The notes: generated by a model from the letters alone, not told the origin. A stretch of DNA of 64,000 bases from Apostichopus japonicus (GCF_037975245.1 NC_092580.1:32825001-32889000), one strand, 5' to 3'; shown: positions 34,636-45,688, counted from the stretch's first letter. A program made the numbers and translations.

Positions 34636-37600
34636 TCAAAGATTCCAGAAAGCCAGGCCATTTCTAATTGCACATTTTAGTTTATTTTTAAAGGTATCAG
34701 TGTTATTGCACATACGAATATGCCGAGGCAGTGCATTCCATTGATTAACCCCATGGCAAGTTTGACGACGTCTCCCCCAAATAGTGTTGGAATGTGGAAG
34801 GCAGAAACCACCAGAGGTAGAAGCTCTTGTGGCAGATTCACTCGAGGAGACATGGGCATACTTGTCACAGAGATAGTCAGGAGCAGCTGCTATGTGGATT
34901 TTATGCATAAAAACCTGACGGTGATAATTCCATCTTTGCTCTATAGGGATCCAGGATAGAGCTGAGAGAACATCAGCTGTAGGTGCAGTCCTAGGAAGAT
35001 CTAGAATAATCCGACCAGCTCTTCCTTGCAGAGATACCAGACATTTTTTATACTTGGCACAGGTGTTAGACCAGGTACAACTAGCATAATCAAAGTGGGG
35101 GCTTATCAAACTATTGTACACCATAATCCTGTATTTGTGTGGAAGATACTTCTTAACCCTCCCAAGTATCCCAAGACGGCAGGATATTTTCTTGCAAATC
35201 ATAGATAAATGGTCTTTGAAAGTTAAGGTACTGTCCAAAAGCACCCCAAGGTACCTAAAAACATGAACCTGTTCTATATCATGTGAGTCATAATGGAGAA
35301 TGAGAGGGTCAGCTCTCTTCATCATGGTTGGTGTGCCAAAAAGCATACTTTTGGTCTTTTTTACATTCAAAGTCAATTTGTTTTTGACCAGCCACTTGCC
35401 AATCAGAATAAGATCTGTAGAGAGAACCTGCTGTATTTCACATATTTTCTCAGAGCTATAAATAACAGCTGTGTCATCTGCATATAAAATTGCCTGGCTT
35501 TCACTTGTGGCAGATGGAAGATCATTTATGTATATAGAGAATAGTAATGGCCCAATGATAGATCCCTGTGGAACGCCAAATGCAATTCCCATCATATCTG
35601 AATACTGGTTCTCAATCTGAACAATTTGGTATCTGCCCGCAAGATAAGAGCCGAACCAATCCAATGCAGAGTCAACAACTCCATATGACCGAAGTTTGTC
35701 AAGCAAGATGTCATGACCAACTGTATCAAAAGCTTTTTTAAAGTCAAGGAACAAGATGCCAGTGTAGTTCTTTCTTCCACAGGCACCGTCCATGTTTGAC
35801 AGAATATCATCAACCACATAGCTGAGAGCCGTAGTAGTGGAGTAGCCAGGTCTGAAGCCTGATTGCCATTTGTTAAGGATCTTGTTACTAGTTAGATACT
35901 GATACAGTTGATCATGAACAACTCTTTCCAAGATTTTTGACACAACTGGCAGAACTGAAATAGGTCTATAATTGTCGACCTGACTGCGTGTCCCATCTTT
36001 GAAAACTGGTGAGACCTTGGCAGTCTTCCAGTCAGAAGGGAAAACCCCATGAGAGAGTGAGAAGTTGATGATATAAGTAAGAGAAGGAGCAATGTGGGAG
36101 GCAGATAGCCTCAACAAACGAGCACTTATGTTGTCAAGGCCAGTGGCTTTCCCGGCAGACAGGCCCTTTAGTTGCTTCTCAATCGAGTCAATGCTAACTG
36201 TCTGGAACCGGAAATTACATAAAGTATCATTTGTGGAAGGAGTGTGGGGTCTAGAATCGAATTTACTAGCTAGCTCACTTCCAATGTTAGCGAAAAAATT
36301 GTTGAAGACATTAGCAATTTCACACTTGTCATTAACAACAATACCATTATCAACTATGCTAGCAATGTTATGGTGTTTGCTACTATGCATTGCTTCTTTA
36401 AGGGTAGACCATAATTCAGAGGAGTCATTTTTAGTGTCCTCAATTTTGGTTTTGAAGTACTCACATTTTAGTTGGGAAGCCAGATTATTGAGTTTGTTTC
36501 TACATTTTTTGTACCTGGCCCAAGTGTCCAGTGAACCATGTTTCTCAGCGACCTTCTTCAGGTGATCCCTCTCCCAGGTCATCGAGATGAACTCATCAGT
36601 GACCCAGGGAGTGTGCTCACCTTTAACAGTCACAGTTTTCAGAGGTGCATGGGCATCAGACACTTCATTAAAGAGAGTTTTCCAAGTATACCACATGAGG
36701 TCAATATCATCCAGACCTTCAATACAGGAAAATGGGATTTTGGAGATATCATCAATAAAAGCTTCCTGATGGAACCGTTTGAAAGATCTAGTAGTGATCT
36801 TTCTGGGAATATGTTTGGGTTTGTTAGCCCTTCTAACAGCATAAATCAGCCTATGATCACTCAGACCAGTGGGTATCACTCCTGACTGAGTGACATAATT
36901 TTTACGGTTCACATAAATGTGATCTAAGAGGGTTCGTGAGTGAAGAGTCACACGGGTGGGCTCGGAAATCATTTGACTGAGTTCATTCCGACGTGTATAA
37001 TCATGCATATCCTTAGTAAGACCTTTCTTGCAAGTGGGAAGAAGATCTAAATTAAAATCACCTAAAATCAAAGTTTCATAATTACAATCCAATGCATTTG
37101 ATATATTGTTCAATATGTCATTCAGGTAAACAGAATCTGAGTTGGGAGACCGATACACCGAGCCAATCAAAATTGGTCTGGTCTTCGGTAAAATAATTTC
37201 AGTCCATAGACAATCGAGGTGGTCTACCTCAAGGTCCAGACGTCTACGTCCCACCAAAGTGTTGGAGATGAATGTCGCTATACCATGAGATTTGGAGGTG
37301 GTACCATCTTTCCGTTCACAGGTGAAGCCAGGTAGGGTTATGCTTTCATCCGATACACTATCATTCAGGTTAGTCTCTGATAGTGTGATGACATCAAATG
37401 GCTTACTAGCCATACTCAGTTTCAGTGTATCATAAGATGAGCGGATTCCCTGAATGTTCAAATGGCAGATTTTGAGTCCCCTTGGTAGGTCTATATCGAA
37501 GGGATTACCGTTGGTAATGTTGGTGCTAGTAGCTGTATCAGTGGAAGCGGAGTCCAGGCTAGTGTCAGATAATGACTGATCTGAGTCAAAGAAGGAATCT

Positions 37601-37845
37601 GCAAACTGGAATGGCACTTGGCACTGATTACACAACCAATCCTCGTCAGTTCCGGAAAGTCGGTCGTAAGTGGCAACAGAAACATCAGTACACTTAATAT
37701 GGTACCATATATTGCAGTTGTCACACTGGATACCACGTTGGTTGATTCGGACTGGTTTACTGCACAGCCCGCAGGGGAACTTGTAGTTTGGGCCTGGATT
37801 TGTGTGGATATCCCTTCCATCAGCAATAGGTAGATAAAAGCAAGT
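34636..37845 (-). CDS. LINE polyprotein: 2A-like motif, PHD finger, endonuclease, RT
   Basis: One frame is open from about 37845 to 34636, over 1,000 residues. Near its start is RDIHTNPGP, a 2A-like motif (consensus D-x-E-x-NPGP, with the Glu replaced by His). A PHD finger follows: CGLCSKPV, CDNCNIWYHIKC, WLCNQC, a Cys4-His-Cys3 pattern. The APE endonuclease shows LSETNLND, IGSVYRSPNSD, ILGDFNLDLL, LLDHIYVN and SDHRLIYA. RT shows SPVFKDG, NYRPISVLPVVSKI, LFLDFKKAFDTVGHD, FGVPQGSIIGPLLF and LYADDTAV. The C-terminal end has HFDYASCTWS and GVNQWNALPRHIR. The length without internal stop suggests a fairly young insertion, younger than the decayed LINEs nearby. Methionine start not obvious. Confidence 0.92.
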   Translation of the reverse strand, partial: TCFYLPIADGRDIHTNPGPNYKFPCGLCSKPVRINQRGIQCDNCNIWYHIKCTDVSVATYDRLSGTDEDWLCNQCQVPFQFADSFFDSDQSLSDTSLDSASTDTATSTNITNGNPFDIDLPRGLKICHLNIQGIRSSYDTLKLSMASKPFDVITLSETNLNDSVSDESITLPGFTCERKDGTTSKSHGIATFISNTLVGRRRLDLEVDHLDCLWTEIILPKTRPILIGSVYRSPNSDSVYLNDILNNISNALDCNYETLILGDFNLDLLPTCKKGLTKDMHDYTRRNELSQMISEPTRVTLHSRTLLDHIYVNRKNYVTQSGVIPTGLSDHRLIYAVRRANKPKHIPRKITTRSFKRFHQEAFIDDISKIPFSCIEGLDDIDLMWYTWKTLFNEVSDAHAPLKTVTVKGEHTPWVTDEFISMTWERDHLKKVAEKHGSLDTWARYKKCRNKLNNLASQLKCEYFKTKIEDTKNDSSELWSTLKEAMHSSKHHNIASIVDNGIVVNDKCEIANVFNNFFANIGSELASKFDSRPHTPSTNDTLCNFRFQTVSIDSIEKQLKGLSAGKATGLDNISARLLRLSASHIAPSLTYIINFSLSHGVFPSDWKTAKVSPVFKDGTRSQVDNYRPISVLPVVSKILERVVHDQLYQYLTSNKILNKWQSGFRPGYSTTTALSYVVDDILSNMDGACGRKNYTGILFLDFKKAFDTVGHDILLDKLRSYGVVDSALDWFGSYLAGRYQIVQIENQYSDMMGIAFGVPQGSIIGPLLFSIYINDLPSATSESQAILYADDTAVIYSSEKICEIQQVLSTDLILIGKWLVKNKLTLNVKKTKSMLFGTPTMMKRADPLILHYDSHDIEQVHVFRYLGVLLDSTLTFKDHLSMICKKISCRLGILGRVKKYLPHKYRIMVYNSLISPHFDYASCTWSNTCAKYKKCLVSLQGRAGRIILDLPRTAPTADVLSALSWIPIEQRWNYHRQVFMHKIHIAAAPDYLCDKYAHVSSSESATRASTSGGFCLPHSNTIWGRRRQTCHGVNQWNALPRHIRMCNNTDTFKNKLKCAIRNGLAFWNL

Positions 37846-38138
37846 TTATAAAATTTGAGTGGACGCTCCTGGTGCCGTCTGGAGCTAGCTGCTAACGCTC
37901 GTTTATGACGGCGATTCAGAGACGCATCACATCTTTCTTTGGTAAGGTTAGACAAGGCATAGATGGAAAACGAAGTTCCCCCTCTGGATCCTTTAGTTGG
38001 TGACTCTAATTCCAGCTCCAATGACAGATTAGGCATATAAATGGCCTTAGTTATTGCAATGAATGCCAGCAGAATAGGTCGACAACGTTCGTTCTCATCC
38101 TTTCTATGATTCGTCCTAAGTTGTTGCACGAACAGCAT
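37846..38138 (-). pseudogene. LINE 5' coding segment, out of frame with the main ORF
   Basis: The minus-strand frame from MLFVQQLRTNHRKDENERC runs through LKFYKLAFIYLLLMEG, a hydrophobic stretch like those that precede 2A motifs. It then loses register with NPGP, which is read in the adjacent frame. A TAA lies in the main frame just upstream. The simplest reading is a one-base indel near 37820; programmed frameshifting cannot be excluded from sequence alone. Confidence 0.55.
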
Positions 38139-38460
38139 GTTATGAAGCTAAGCTAGCAATCGTACGTGATACGCACTTCCTATAAATAATTATTACACTG
38201 CTAATACACTGCGATAACGATATTTCTTTTTAGGCCACTGCATATCTGGCTATATTCCAAAATATGAAAGTTTATATTGTCCATCAGTTAAGTTGGTCAA
38301 ATGTATTAAAGTCCAGACATTGGACAATAAACAAGAATCATCCTACTTGAAAAATTGTAAAAGAGCACTATGTTTGTCTTTCTGATATATTATGTAAAAG
38401 AACATGTAAAAGAATTCAAACAGGAAACAAAATCTGCTGATCATATGATATCATATGATC

Positions 38461-38476
38461 AGGGGCGTAGCCAGTA
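38461..38476 (+). repeat. Unpaired hAT-like end inside the larger element
   Basis: caggggcgtagccag follows the palindromic tract catatgatatcatatgat. No partner end with a matching 8-bp duplication was found; it may be a relic of another nested copy. Confidence 0.4.
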
Positions 38477-39301
38477 TGTAGCACTGTGGGCCCGGGCCTA
38501 CACTTTTTTGGCCAAGTTATCTTTTTTTAAAAACACCCATATTTCCAATCCATAAGCTTGCTGGACGAGTTTAAGACGAGTCTAGACAGGACGAGTCTTA
38601 GACAGGAATAACTATTGAAATGAACGTAGCAAGAATATGGCTTAATTAGGTGACCTAGTCTTCTAATTTAGGCTGTCATTTCTTTCGCGTGCCGTTTTAT
38701 TCAACACTCTACCCGCTGAAAAAGATATATAGGATCCGATCTTGTCAGTGTTGTAACATCTAGTTAAGAACCTGTTTACGCAGATAATATTTCAGTTGAG
38801 AAAACAGTTGAGAAATTTGAATGAGATGGCAATCGTCGGATAGCTCTCGCCTTCTCTTATTAGACTAACTTAAACATTTACAGTTGTATCAAAGACAATT
38901 ACTGGCTATAGTTGTATCTAAGACATTTCTGGCCTATCTATATATGTAACTACAAGTATCAGCAGTTGAAAAGTAAGACTACTCTGTACATGTACCTTGC
39001 TAATTTTAAATACATTATGTATTATTGAATTATGTACTATCTTAACTCGTTTGTTATTTTGGTTGAAAAGTGATATTGAATGAGGCGTCTCAAGTTAGCA
39101 AGAGGCCATGGAACCAGCATGAACACTCGGGAAAGGCCGTTTCCGGCCATCTGGGGGGTTTGTAAAACCAAAAATTTTCTTGTACGCTCCGCGCCAACCG
39201 ATGGTGGCGCTCCGCTCAGATAGTCGTGCCTAAATATTTGAAAATCGATATCAATCGCAAAAAGTGCTCCCCCCCCTTTCAAATTCCTGGCTACGTCGCT
39301 G

Positions 39302-39960
39302 ATGAAGACTGAGACCCCAGTTGGAGAACACTTTAACCTTCCCAACCATACCATTAACGACATGTTCCTACATGGGATTGAATACTTAGGTAGCCGCCCT
39401 GACCTAGTACGAATCAGCAGAAAGAGGCTGTGTATGCAACGCCTTCGCACCATTCAACCTCATGGGCTCAACTTTCAGTAAGGACATGACTACCTTTTTG
39501 TCTGTTTCCCCCTCCTTCTCCCCTTGTCCCCCCCCCCCATTCACTCCTCTTCTATTAGCTCTCTTCCACCCTTTTCTCTCCACACCTTTCTGTCTTTGTC
39601 CTTCTCCAGTTTATTCCCTAACCCAATCCTCTCTTTGTCCCTCCTCTGTTTATCTCCTCCCTCTCCTCTTCCCCTGGTATTTTCCTTTCTTCTCTCCATC
39701 CCTTGTCTACTAATCCCCTTACATCTATCTCTTTGTGCTCACCATGCTCATTAACCTGTATGTATTCTTTGCGTGTTTTTGTCCTTTTTGTTACTGTTAC
39801 TTGTCATTTAGCCTTTGAAGAAGATCCTGCTGAGATCGAAACGTCAGGCCAACTTACTTTATACAATTTGAGTGATGTATTCATCATTTTTATATATAGT
39901 TACACCCATGATCATTATTTCCTGACTTACACCGCCTGTTTCCTCATTTACACATAGCTC
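39302..39960 (+). pseudogene. Penelope-like element, 3' part: end of GIY-YIG domain and tail
   Basis: After the insertion the coding frame resumes at 39310 with TPVGEHFNLPNH and INDMFLHGIEYL, the usual C-terminal half of the GIY-YIG endonuclease in these elements, and stops at TAA 39479-39481. When the inserted element and one copy of atgaagac are disregarded, the reading frame is continuous. A pyrimidine-rich tract (39500-39720) and a hammerhead-like motif follow. The 3' limit near 39960 is approximate. Confidence 0.85.
39811..39849 (+). ncRNA. Hammerhead-ribozyme-like motif of the Penelope element
   Basis: The order is gcct, ttgaaga (CUGANGA with C changed to U), agatc-ctgctga-gatc (stem II with self-complementary gatc), gaaacgtc, then aggc. 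The gcct and aggc segments can form stem I. The palindromic acgt fits the very short stem III described for Penelope-type hammerheads. Position at the 3' end of the element also fits. The C-to-U core change may impair cleavage. Confidence 0.65.
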
Positions 39961-41249
39961 TAATTAAATGTACCAACACTTTTACACCGATCCAGTACAA
40001 AAATAGCGTTACTCCAGTTTACTGTCTATAGCTACTCGCACAACAGGTACAAGCACCAAATGTACTGCAATCATAACACTAGGCTACTATTCAGGTATAT
40101 TATAGTTGACCGGTACAATAATAATGATCATAATAATATAAGTTTAACTATTGAAAAACAAAAACACATTGCAAATCATATTTCTTTCAGTAGGTGCCCG
40201 AAAAAAATCTCAGCATATTGCCCGATTTTTTTCAAAAATATTTGGTAGGGGCTACAGCCCCCCCCCCCCACCCCCGCCTCCTACGCCTATGGCTATCATG
40301 TATGAAATGTTGTATTAATAAATTAAAACAAATGTAAACAACATGAACCAGTGCTGTACAGAAGGGGGGAAATAGTAGCCATTGGCTCCTAAATGAAAAC
40401 AAGTTAGGCGCCAGCTTTTACAACTGGTCTGATAACCATTATCAGCATTGAAACTCAAAATTAAATGATGTGATAAGTAGACCGTAAGGAAATATTTCGT
40501 TATAGCGTAATCTGATTTAAACAGTTGCAGTACATATCAAGCAAGTGTACTTAGAATGTTCACCAAAGCTGGATGTTTATGCTGTTCTGGTAGAAATAGC
40601 CTAAGCTAAGTGTATAAAGTGCACTGAATTATTTTACTATACCGTAGGCAAAAACCGGCTATACTCCGATTCTGATTTGCTGATCTATGGGGGCTCGGAA
40701 ATAGCAGTTTCCATCCCCTAAACTATTCATCTGACCCTCAAGCCAAATCTATTCGCATTTGAAATCAGACGATCGAGATGATTTTCTGTATTATTTACAG
40801 ATTAATAGACGCAATTTAAAAACAAAAGATATTAATTATAATGTCATCCCAAAGCTACCGCAGTAAGTAAATTTCCCAACATTTCGGCCCATACAGCCGG
40901 TGCACAGTTCTCGGTTAACTGGTTTCAATACCGTGAAAGATTTTCCCTTCATATATTGGTCTATCTCCGAGGATATGGAAACAAAGCAAAAAAACATTGA
41001 ACTTAATAACTCCATGAACAAACCGAAATTGTAATGAAACCAGGCACTTAGTGTACTATACTTTGAAGTGACATTTGCAGAGCCACCGACACCGGGGTGG
41101 GTGGGGGCATGGCCCCCAATAAATTTCAAAGCAATGCTTTTCAAATATAATTTTTTTAACATGTAAAGTTGGTGAACTTTAACAACTTTTGTTTTCGCCT
41201 CAGGCTTATTCTGCATTTCTGAAGATAGAGCCTCTCAAGTTTAGATGCA
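39961..41249. other. Intergenic stretch upstream of the EXD1-like gene
   Basis: Contains a short transposon remnant at about 40188-40295 (gcccgaaaaaaatctc, C run, ctcctacgcctatgg) like that at 30541-30660. No promoter element could be assigned. Confidence 0.5.
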
Positions 41250-44200
41250 ATGGCGAATGCATGGAACAAACCCTCCGATCCAGGAGTGAGAAGAGGAATA
41301 TCTGGCTCAGTGGGGTTGTTGGATCTTGGCCGTCATAGGTGTATCATCTTCCTGGAAGACCGTTTCGGCGATGATATCGGTGGCGGAATATTTGATACTG
41401 AGAAATTAGAAGCTCGGCTTGAGGGCGTCTCCGGCTTGGACATATTCATCGGAGAGTCCTGTCAACTAATTACGACAATAATTCCGCTAACTGCAGAGAG
41501 AGCTCGAGAGTTAAGTTGGCCAAATGGACGGTGGGAAGTGGTTGGAGTTCGTCCAAGAGGCAAAAAAGCGACTCCACTAAATATACCAGGCACGTTCAAG
41601 ACCTCTGGTCAGAAACTGAGATCATATGCTCCCTCTATGGCCTACTGCAAGCAAGCGCTTTCTCTCTCCCCAGGGGTGCTCTCAGGACCACCAAAGGAGC
41701 TGATTGCCAATGTTCTACACTTTTTTCGTAAACTGGTGGGGCATTGGGGGCACTTCCCAATACAAGAGTTCTACCACGTGATTCGAAGTCGTGAAGAATA
41801 TTCCGATGCCGTCGCCTACTTTCGATCTAAAGACGACATACTTCAATTCCTTCGCGCCTACCCTCAGTATTTCTCAGTGACGCGAACTGGCAGCCATGTT
41901 TATTTTCCGTATCGCTTTCCGGAAGATGAGTTAAACGCTTTCCTGACGAAACAGCGAAAGTTCGCAACAAGTGATAGAACTCCCGAAATTTTGGTGATCG
42001 AAGATGTAGAGTCATGCAAACGTGAGGTAGCAAGACTCCAACGGAGAGGCGGAGAAGGAAGGCAGCTGATTCTCGCAATTGACTGCGAGGGAGTCAATCT
42101 TGGTAAGTGGAAACCTCTAAGGGGGGGGGGGGGGTGGGGCATGGCGAGACGCACCGCGACACTTGTTGAAAAATTTCGGTTGTACGAGATGAGATGTTCC
42201 GGTTACAGGCATTATGACAGTTGTGATCCCGTTAGGCAGGCAATGTGACACTAAAGGAAGAGTTGCAGTACCAAACGAAGTGTCACTTGTAAAGATATTT
42301 TCCATGGCATGCGGTACGATCCCTTATATGTCACACACATTGCATATGCAAGTAACCGCAATAAACTGAGAGTACTATCAAAGTTGTAATACTGAACGAG
42401 ACATACCATCGTCATGATCATGTCGTCACAGTCTGCTTGTATGGGGCTGAGGGGCTGAGGGGGGGGGGGTGAGGGGGCTGAGGGAGTTGAGGAACCATCT
42501 GCCATCGGTTCATAGATCAATTACGTTGTGTCGTTTTACCAATGGCGCCTATAGTTTCGAGTTTCGACCAACAGTTCTTCTCCAACGAACATTTAGTGTG
42601 TTCACTGTACATACATGATGATGAAACATGTAGAATTTGTAATGTTGTTTTTACATTTACATCAAAGGCAAGGAAGGTCCCTTGACACTGCTTCAGATTG
42701 GAACGGAAGAGGGCGAGGTCTTTGTGTTTGATGTACTTGCAACGCCTGGCCCGAAAGATATGTTCATTGGTGGAGGTTTAAAGGCGCTCCTAGAAAATCC
42801 GAATATCCGAAAGGTATGGAAAACAAAAATCATACACGTGTACGGTATGATATTTATAATGACAATCAGATATGGTAAACTTGTCCTAAAGAACTTCAGA
42901 AAAGTTTGTGGACTGCAATGAAAACTGAATAATTTTTGCAGACATGATGCGTTAACGCGTCTAGATCATTCAACACATTTCACTAAACTGTTAATGGTAA
43001 CATGATTCACTTGAGGTAGTTAAGCAAATCCCTTAAATAACATTTAGATCACATGAAGTGATTCCGATTTTAAAATAACAAATCTCCTCTCCTGGTATCA
43101 TAAAGCTGTAAAATAAAAAGAGAAAGGTGACTAAGCATATCATCTAAGTAGTGACGTGCACAGGATTTCCTCTTTTGTTCAGGTCATACATGACTGTCGG
43201 TCCGATCAGTGCGCCCTCTATTTCCAATTTGACGTCACTTTGACCAATGTCTTCGATACCTCGGTAAGTTTAAAACCTTTAACCTTTGCACAAGTCACGA
43301 GATTCTTTGATTAACATTGTAAACAGAGAGCAATGTTGACGAGATATAACAATACAACCAATTTGAATAAATGTCATAAATAAATGAGATAATCAATGAC
43401 AATATCTTTGGCATAAACAAGGTCCCGGATCTTGACTAGATACAAACAACACAACCGAAGTAAATAAGTGCCATCATAATCAGTGACAATACAAGTGGCA
43501 TAAACTAGGTCCTGATCTGGGCGACCGAGGAAGACTTCTCAATCAAATGTGAACCTGTTTAGCTAAGGCTATAGCTACTGTATTGAATTGACTTATTGAA
43601 TTGCTTTAACAAGAGAAATAACACATAAAAGTGAAGATCATGTGTAGTACGGGATCTTCACTGCTCAACGTGCACTGTGTAGATAGCTCATGATGATCAT
43701 GCGCAGTATGCGGTGATACCTTGCTTGTTTTAACTCCGTCATGATCACTTAGTTAGAAACTCAGAACTGGGGTTGAGGGTCTACCAAGTTGTGTTTTGGG
43801 TTTTTTGGGCTAATGTTCTATCTTTGGCAACTTTCTTCTTTTTCTTTTTTTTTACAAAAAGCAATTTTCTGTTTTGTTTCAATGTTAAACAGGCCGCTTA
43901 CACCACCATTTGGGATCAGTGTAACATCTTTTCGGGACCTTTTAGACCAAAGCTGGCTTCGCTTCTTGAGATATTCCGATTGACAGCGGAACAAAAGACC
44001 GATGCATTTGCCGAGTTGGTGCACGATAAACAGTTGTTTGGACAGCGCCCTCTCACTGAGGAAATGATCAAGTATGCCTCTGATGACGTGTTTTGCTTGC
44101 TTCCTGTGATCTACGAGTCTTTGGACAAGTAAGTGAAATGACCTTTGACCTTGATCAAGACGATGAACGACATTGCAGCAGATTATGAAGACTTTATTTT

Positions 44201-44583
44201 TCACATGTATGTTTCACTTACCATGAACTTTAACTCACTCTTTTACTCGTGTATATATAGGTCGACTCGAAAACCGGGCGAAAGTAAATGCAAAGAACTG
44301 AAGCCCAGTATTACATAACTTAACATGGCTATGCGATGATGACGCTTTGTTTGATTTTCTTTAGTTCTTGATAGACTGTTAACGTGAGCAAGTCTTATAG
44401 TTAATGTAAAAGTTATAATATTTAGGAATAAAAAAAAGTGGGAAAATTATATTATTTTTACTTCTTCATCTTAGGCTAATTTCACCACTGTGGCGTCCTC
44501 ATTTCGAGCAGAAGGTCGAACAATATCTCGAAGAAAGCAGAATCCGAGACCCTAATGCGATGTACGAAGAAAACCAGAGTTAA
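41250..44583 (+). CDS. EXD1: EXD1-like 3'-5' exonuclease-domain protein (piRNA biogenesis)
   Basis: Five exons join in frame: 41250-42102, 42668-42813, 43183-43263, 43893-44128 and 44475-44583, all with GT/AG junctions, giving about 474 residues. Start ATG has the context gcaATGg. The N-terminal part (residues ~20-110, SGSVGLLDLGRHRCIIFLED) resembles the Lsm-like domain of EXD1. The middle (150-230, LIANVLHFFRKLVGHWGHF...SVTRTGSHVYFP) looks like a winged-helix segment, as in Egalitarian relatives. The DEDD-type fold shows motif I AIDCEGVNLG (D-x-E), motif II VIHDCRSDQCALYFQF with TNVFDT, and motif III YASDDV (Y-x3-D). Mouse EXD1 acts as an RNA adaptor with TDRD12 in piRNA biogenesis, its nuclease being reported inactive. 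Here the acidic motif residues appear kept, so activity is possible. AATAAA at 44597-44602 is a plausible polyadenylation signal. Confidence 0.9.
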
Positions 44584-44596
44584 AGGCAAAAGAAGA

Positions 44597-44602
44597 ATAA
44601 AA
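44597..44602 (+). promoter_or_regulatory. Polyadenylation signal of the EXD1-like gene
   Basis: AATAAA lies 14 bp after the stop codon. It is the first canonical signal downstream. Confidence 0.6.
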
Positions 44603-45084
44603 CAAAACCAGCTTTAAGTTATTAGTTTATTTCCTCTAATCTTGAATTTGCCAAAAATGTTCTAGGTTCCCAAGTGTATGTTGATTCGAACCGCTAAAAT
44701 TATTTCCAGAAATTGAATATTGGTGAAATCAGACATGTATAGTAACACTGAGACAAAATGAGAGTTTGGTGGTAATGGAGAGATATATTAGTTTCACTTG
44801 AGTGACCGTTTATGTGGTATCCTTGCAGTATCTTAGTTGAGGGAGGCGTGATCGGGATTTGAGGGGGAGGGGTGAGGGGGGTCAATGACACTGAGGAGAG
44901 CATTGCTAGAATGGGTGTGTAGGCGGCGTGATGGATACGTGTGGGGGGGGGGGGGGGTAGAATGGAAGTACGGGTGGCTTTTGCTATGTAAGCATTTTAT
45001 CTTTTTTTTTTTTCTTCATGTTACTCGAGTTTCAAGTTTTTGTAGTAAACCTAGAATGAAGACTGAGGTTGATGGTAACCTATA

Positions 45085-45129
45085 AAGGTTATGACGTTTC
45101 GATCTTATACGAATATTCTTTAGAGAAAG
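45085..45129 (-). ncRNA. Degenerate hammerhead-like motif
   Basis: On the minus strand: ctctaaagaatattcg, then tataagatcgaaacgtcat. GATCGAAACGTC is intact, but CTGAAGA has become CTAAAGA (the core G is lost) and stem I does not pair. Probably an inactive Penelope end. Confidence 0.4.
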
Positions 45130-45688
45130 ACAAGTTACTTGAAAAATACAGAATAGAATAGAAATATAATTAGACAGGAAAATGGAGAGTGAGATGAAGG
45201 GATAAGGTGATGATGAATAGGCTGCTGGAAATAACATTGCGGATGAGTATGAGAAGGAAAGAGTTATCAATGGAGGTTATAACGCGAGAATAGATAGAAT
45301 TGGGTGGAAAGGAGGTGGGGGGGGGGAGAAGAAAATGACTGAGAAGATGCAAAGTGGACTGAATAGAATGTGATGACCATTATGCATTTACTTTTCACTT
45401 TTATTGAATTGAATGCTAACTTGCACCTCCAATACGTGCAAGTAAGCCAAATATTTAAGCCTGGTATAAGAATATCGACTTGTGAACATAATACTAAAGA
45501 AAAAAAGGAATAAGCAACCTTTAGATAAACGCATGATTAAATAACAATTAAAGGAAGCATTTTGGGGGGGGGGGGGGTTATGGCGGGATTGATTAAGTCC
45601 TTCGGTTTCGGACAATACTACGATACGAATGTTACCAATCGTTTTCATTTTTGTACCTTTTGCTCGGTCTATTGAGGCCAAGTCACGA

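Larger units (their letters stand above)
34440..38140 (-). mobile_element. LINE nested inside the hAT-like element
   Basis: A minus-strand non-LTR element. Its 3' end carries AATAAA-like sequence and a short A run (ttttttttt at about 34439-34447 on the plus strand). The 5' end lies somewhere near 38140; no target duplication was found, so that limit is approximate. It encodes one main protein (34636 to about 37845) and an upstream frame (to 38138). Confidence 0.85.
34110..39301. mobile_element. hAT-like transposon inserted in the Penelope element
   Basis: The left end is cagggacgtagccagg and the right end cctggctacgtcgctg, an inverted pair of 16 bp with one mismatch. The 8-bp sequence atgaagac is duplicated at 34102-34109 and 39302-39309. 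The right subterminal region (39180-39290) contains gccaaccgatggtggcgctc, the family block also at 56680-56705. No hAT transposase was recognised. Most of the 5.2 kb is a LINE nested inside it (about 34440-38140); the rest is about 300 bp on the left and 1.1 kb on the right. Another hAT-type end, caggggcgtagccag, lies inside it at 38461, unpaired. Confidence 0.9.

Noticed and set aside
36092-36885. Plus-strand ORFs of 115-157 residues inside 34636-37635
   Set aside because: Antisense shadows of the nested LINE's long coding frame.
39462-39754. Pro/Ser/Leu-rich ORFs after the Penelope stop
   Set aside because: They only reflect the pyrimidine-rich 3' tract; no domain.
41516-42520. Overlapping ORFs in other frames of EXD1 exon 1
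   Set aside because: They lack motifs and conflict with a five-exon model supported by catalytic motifs and splice phases.
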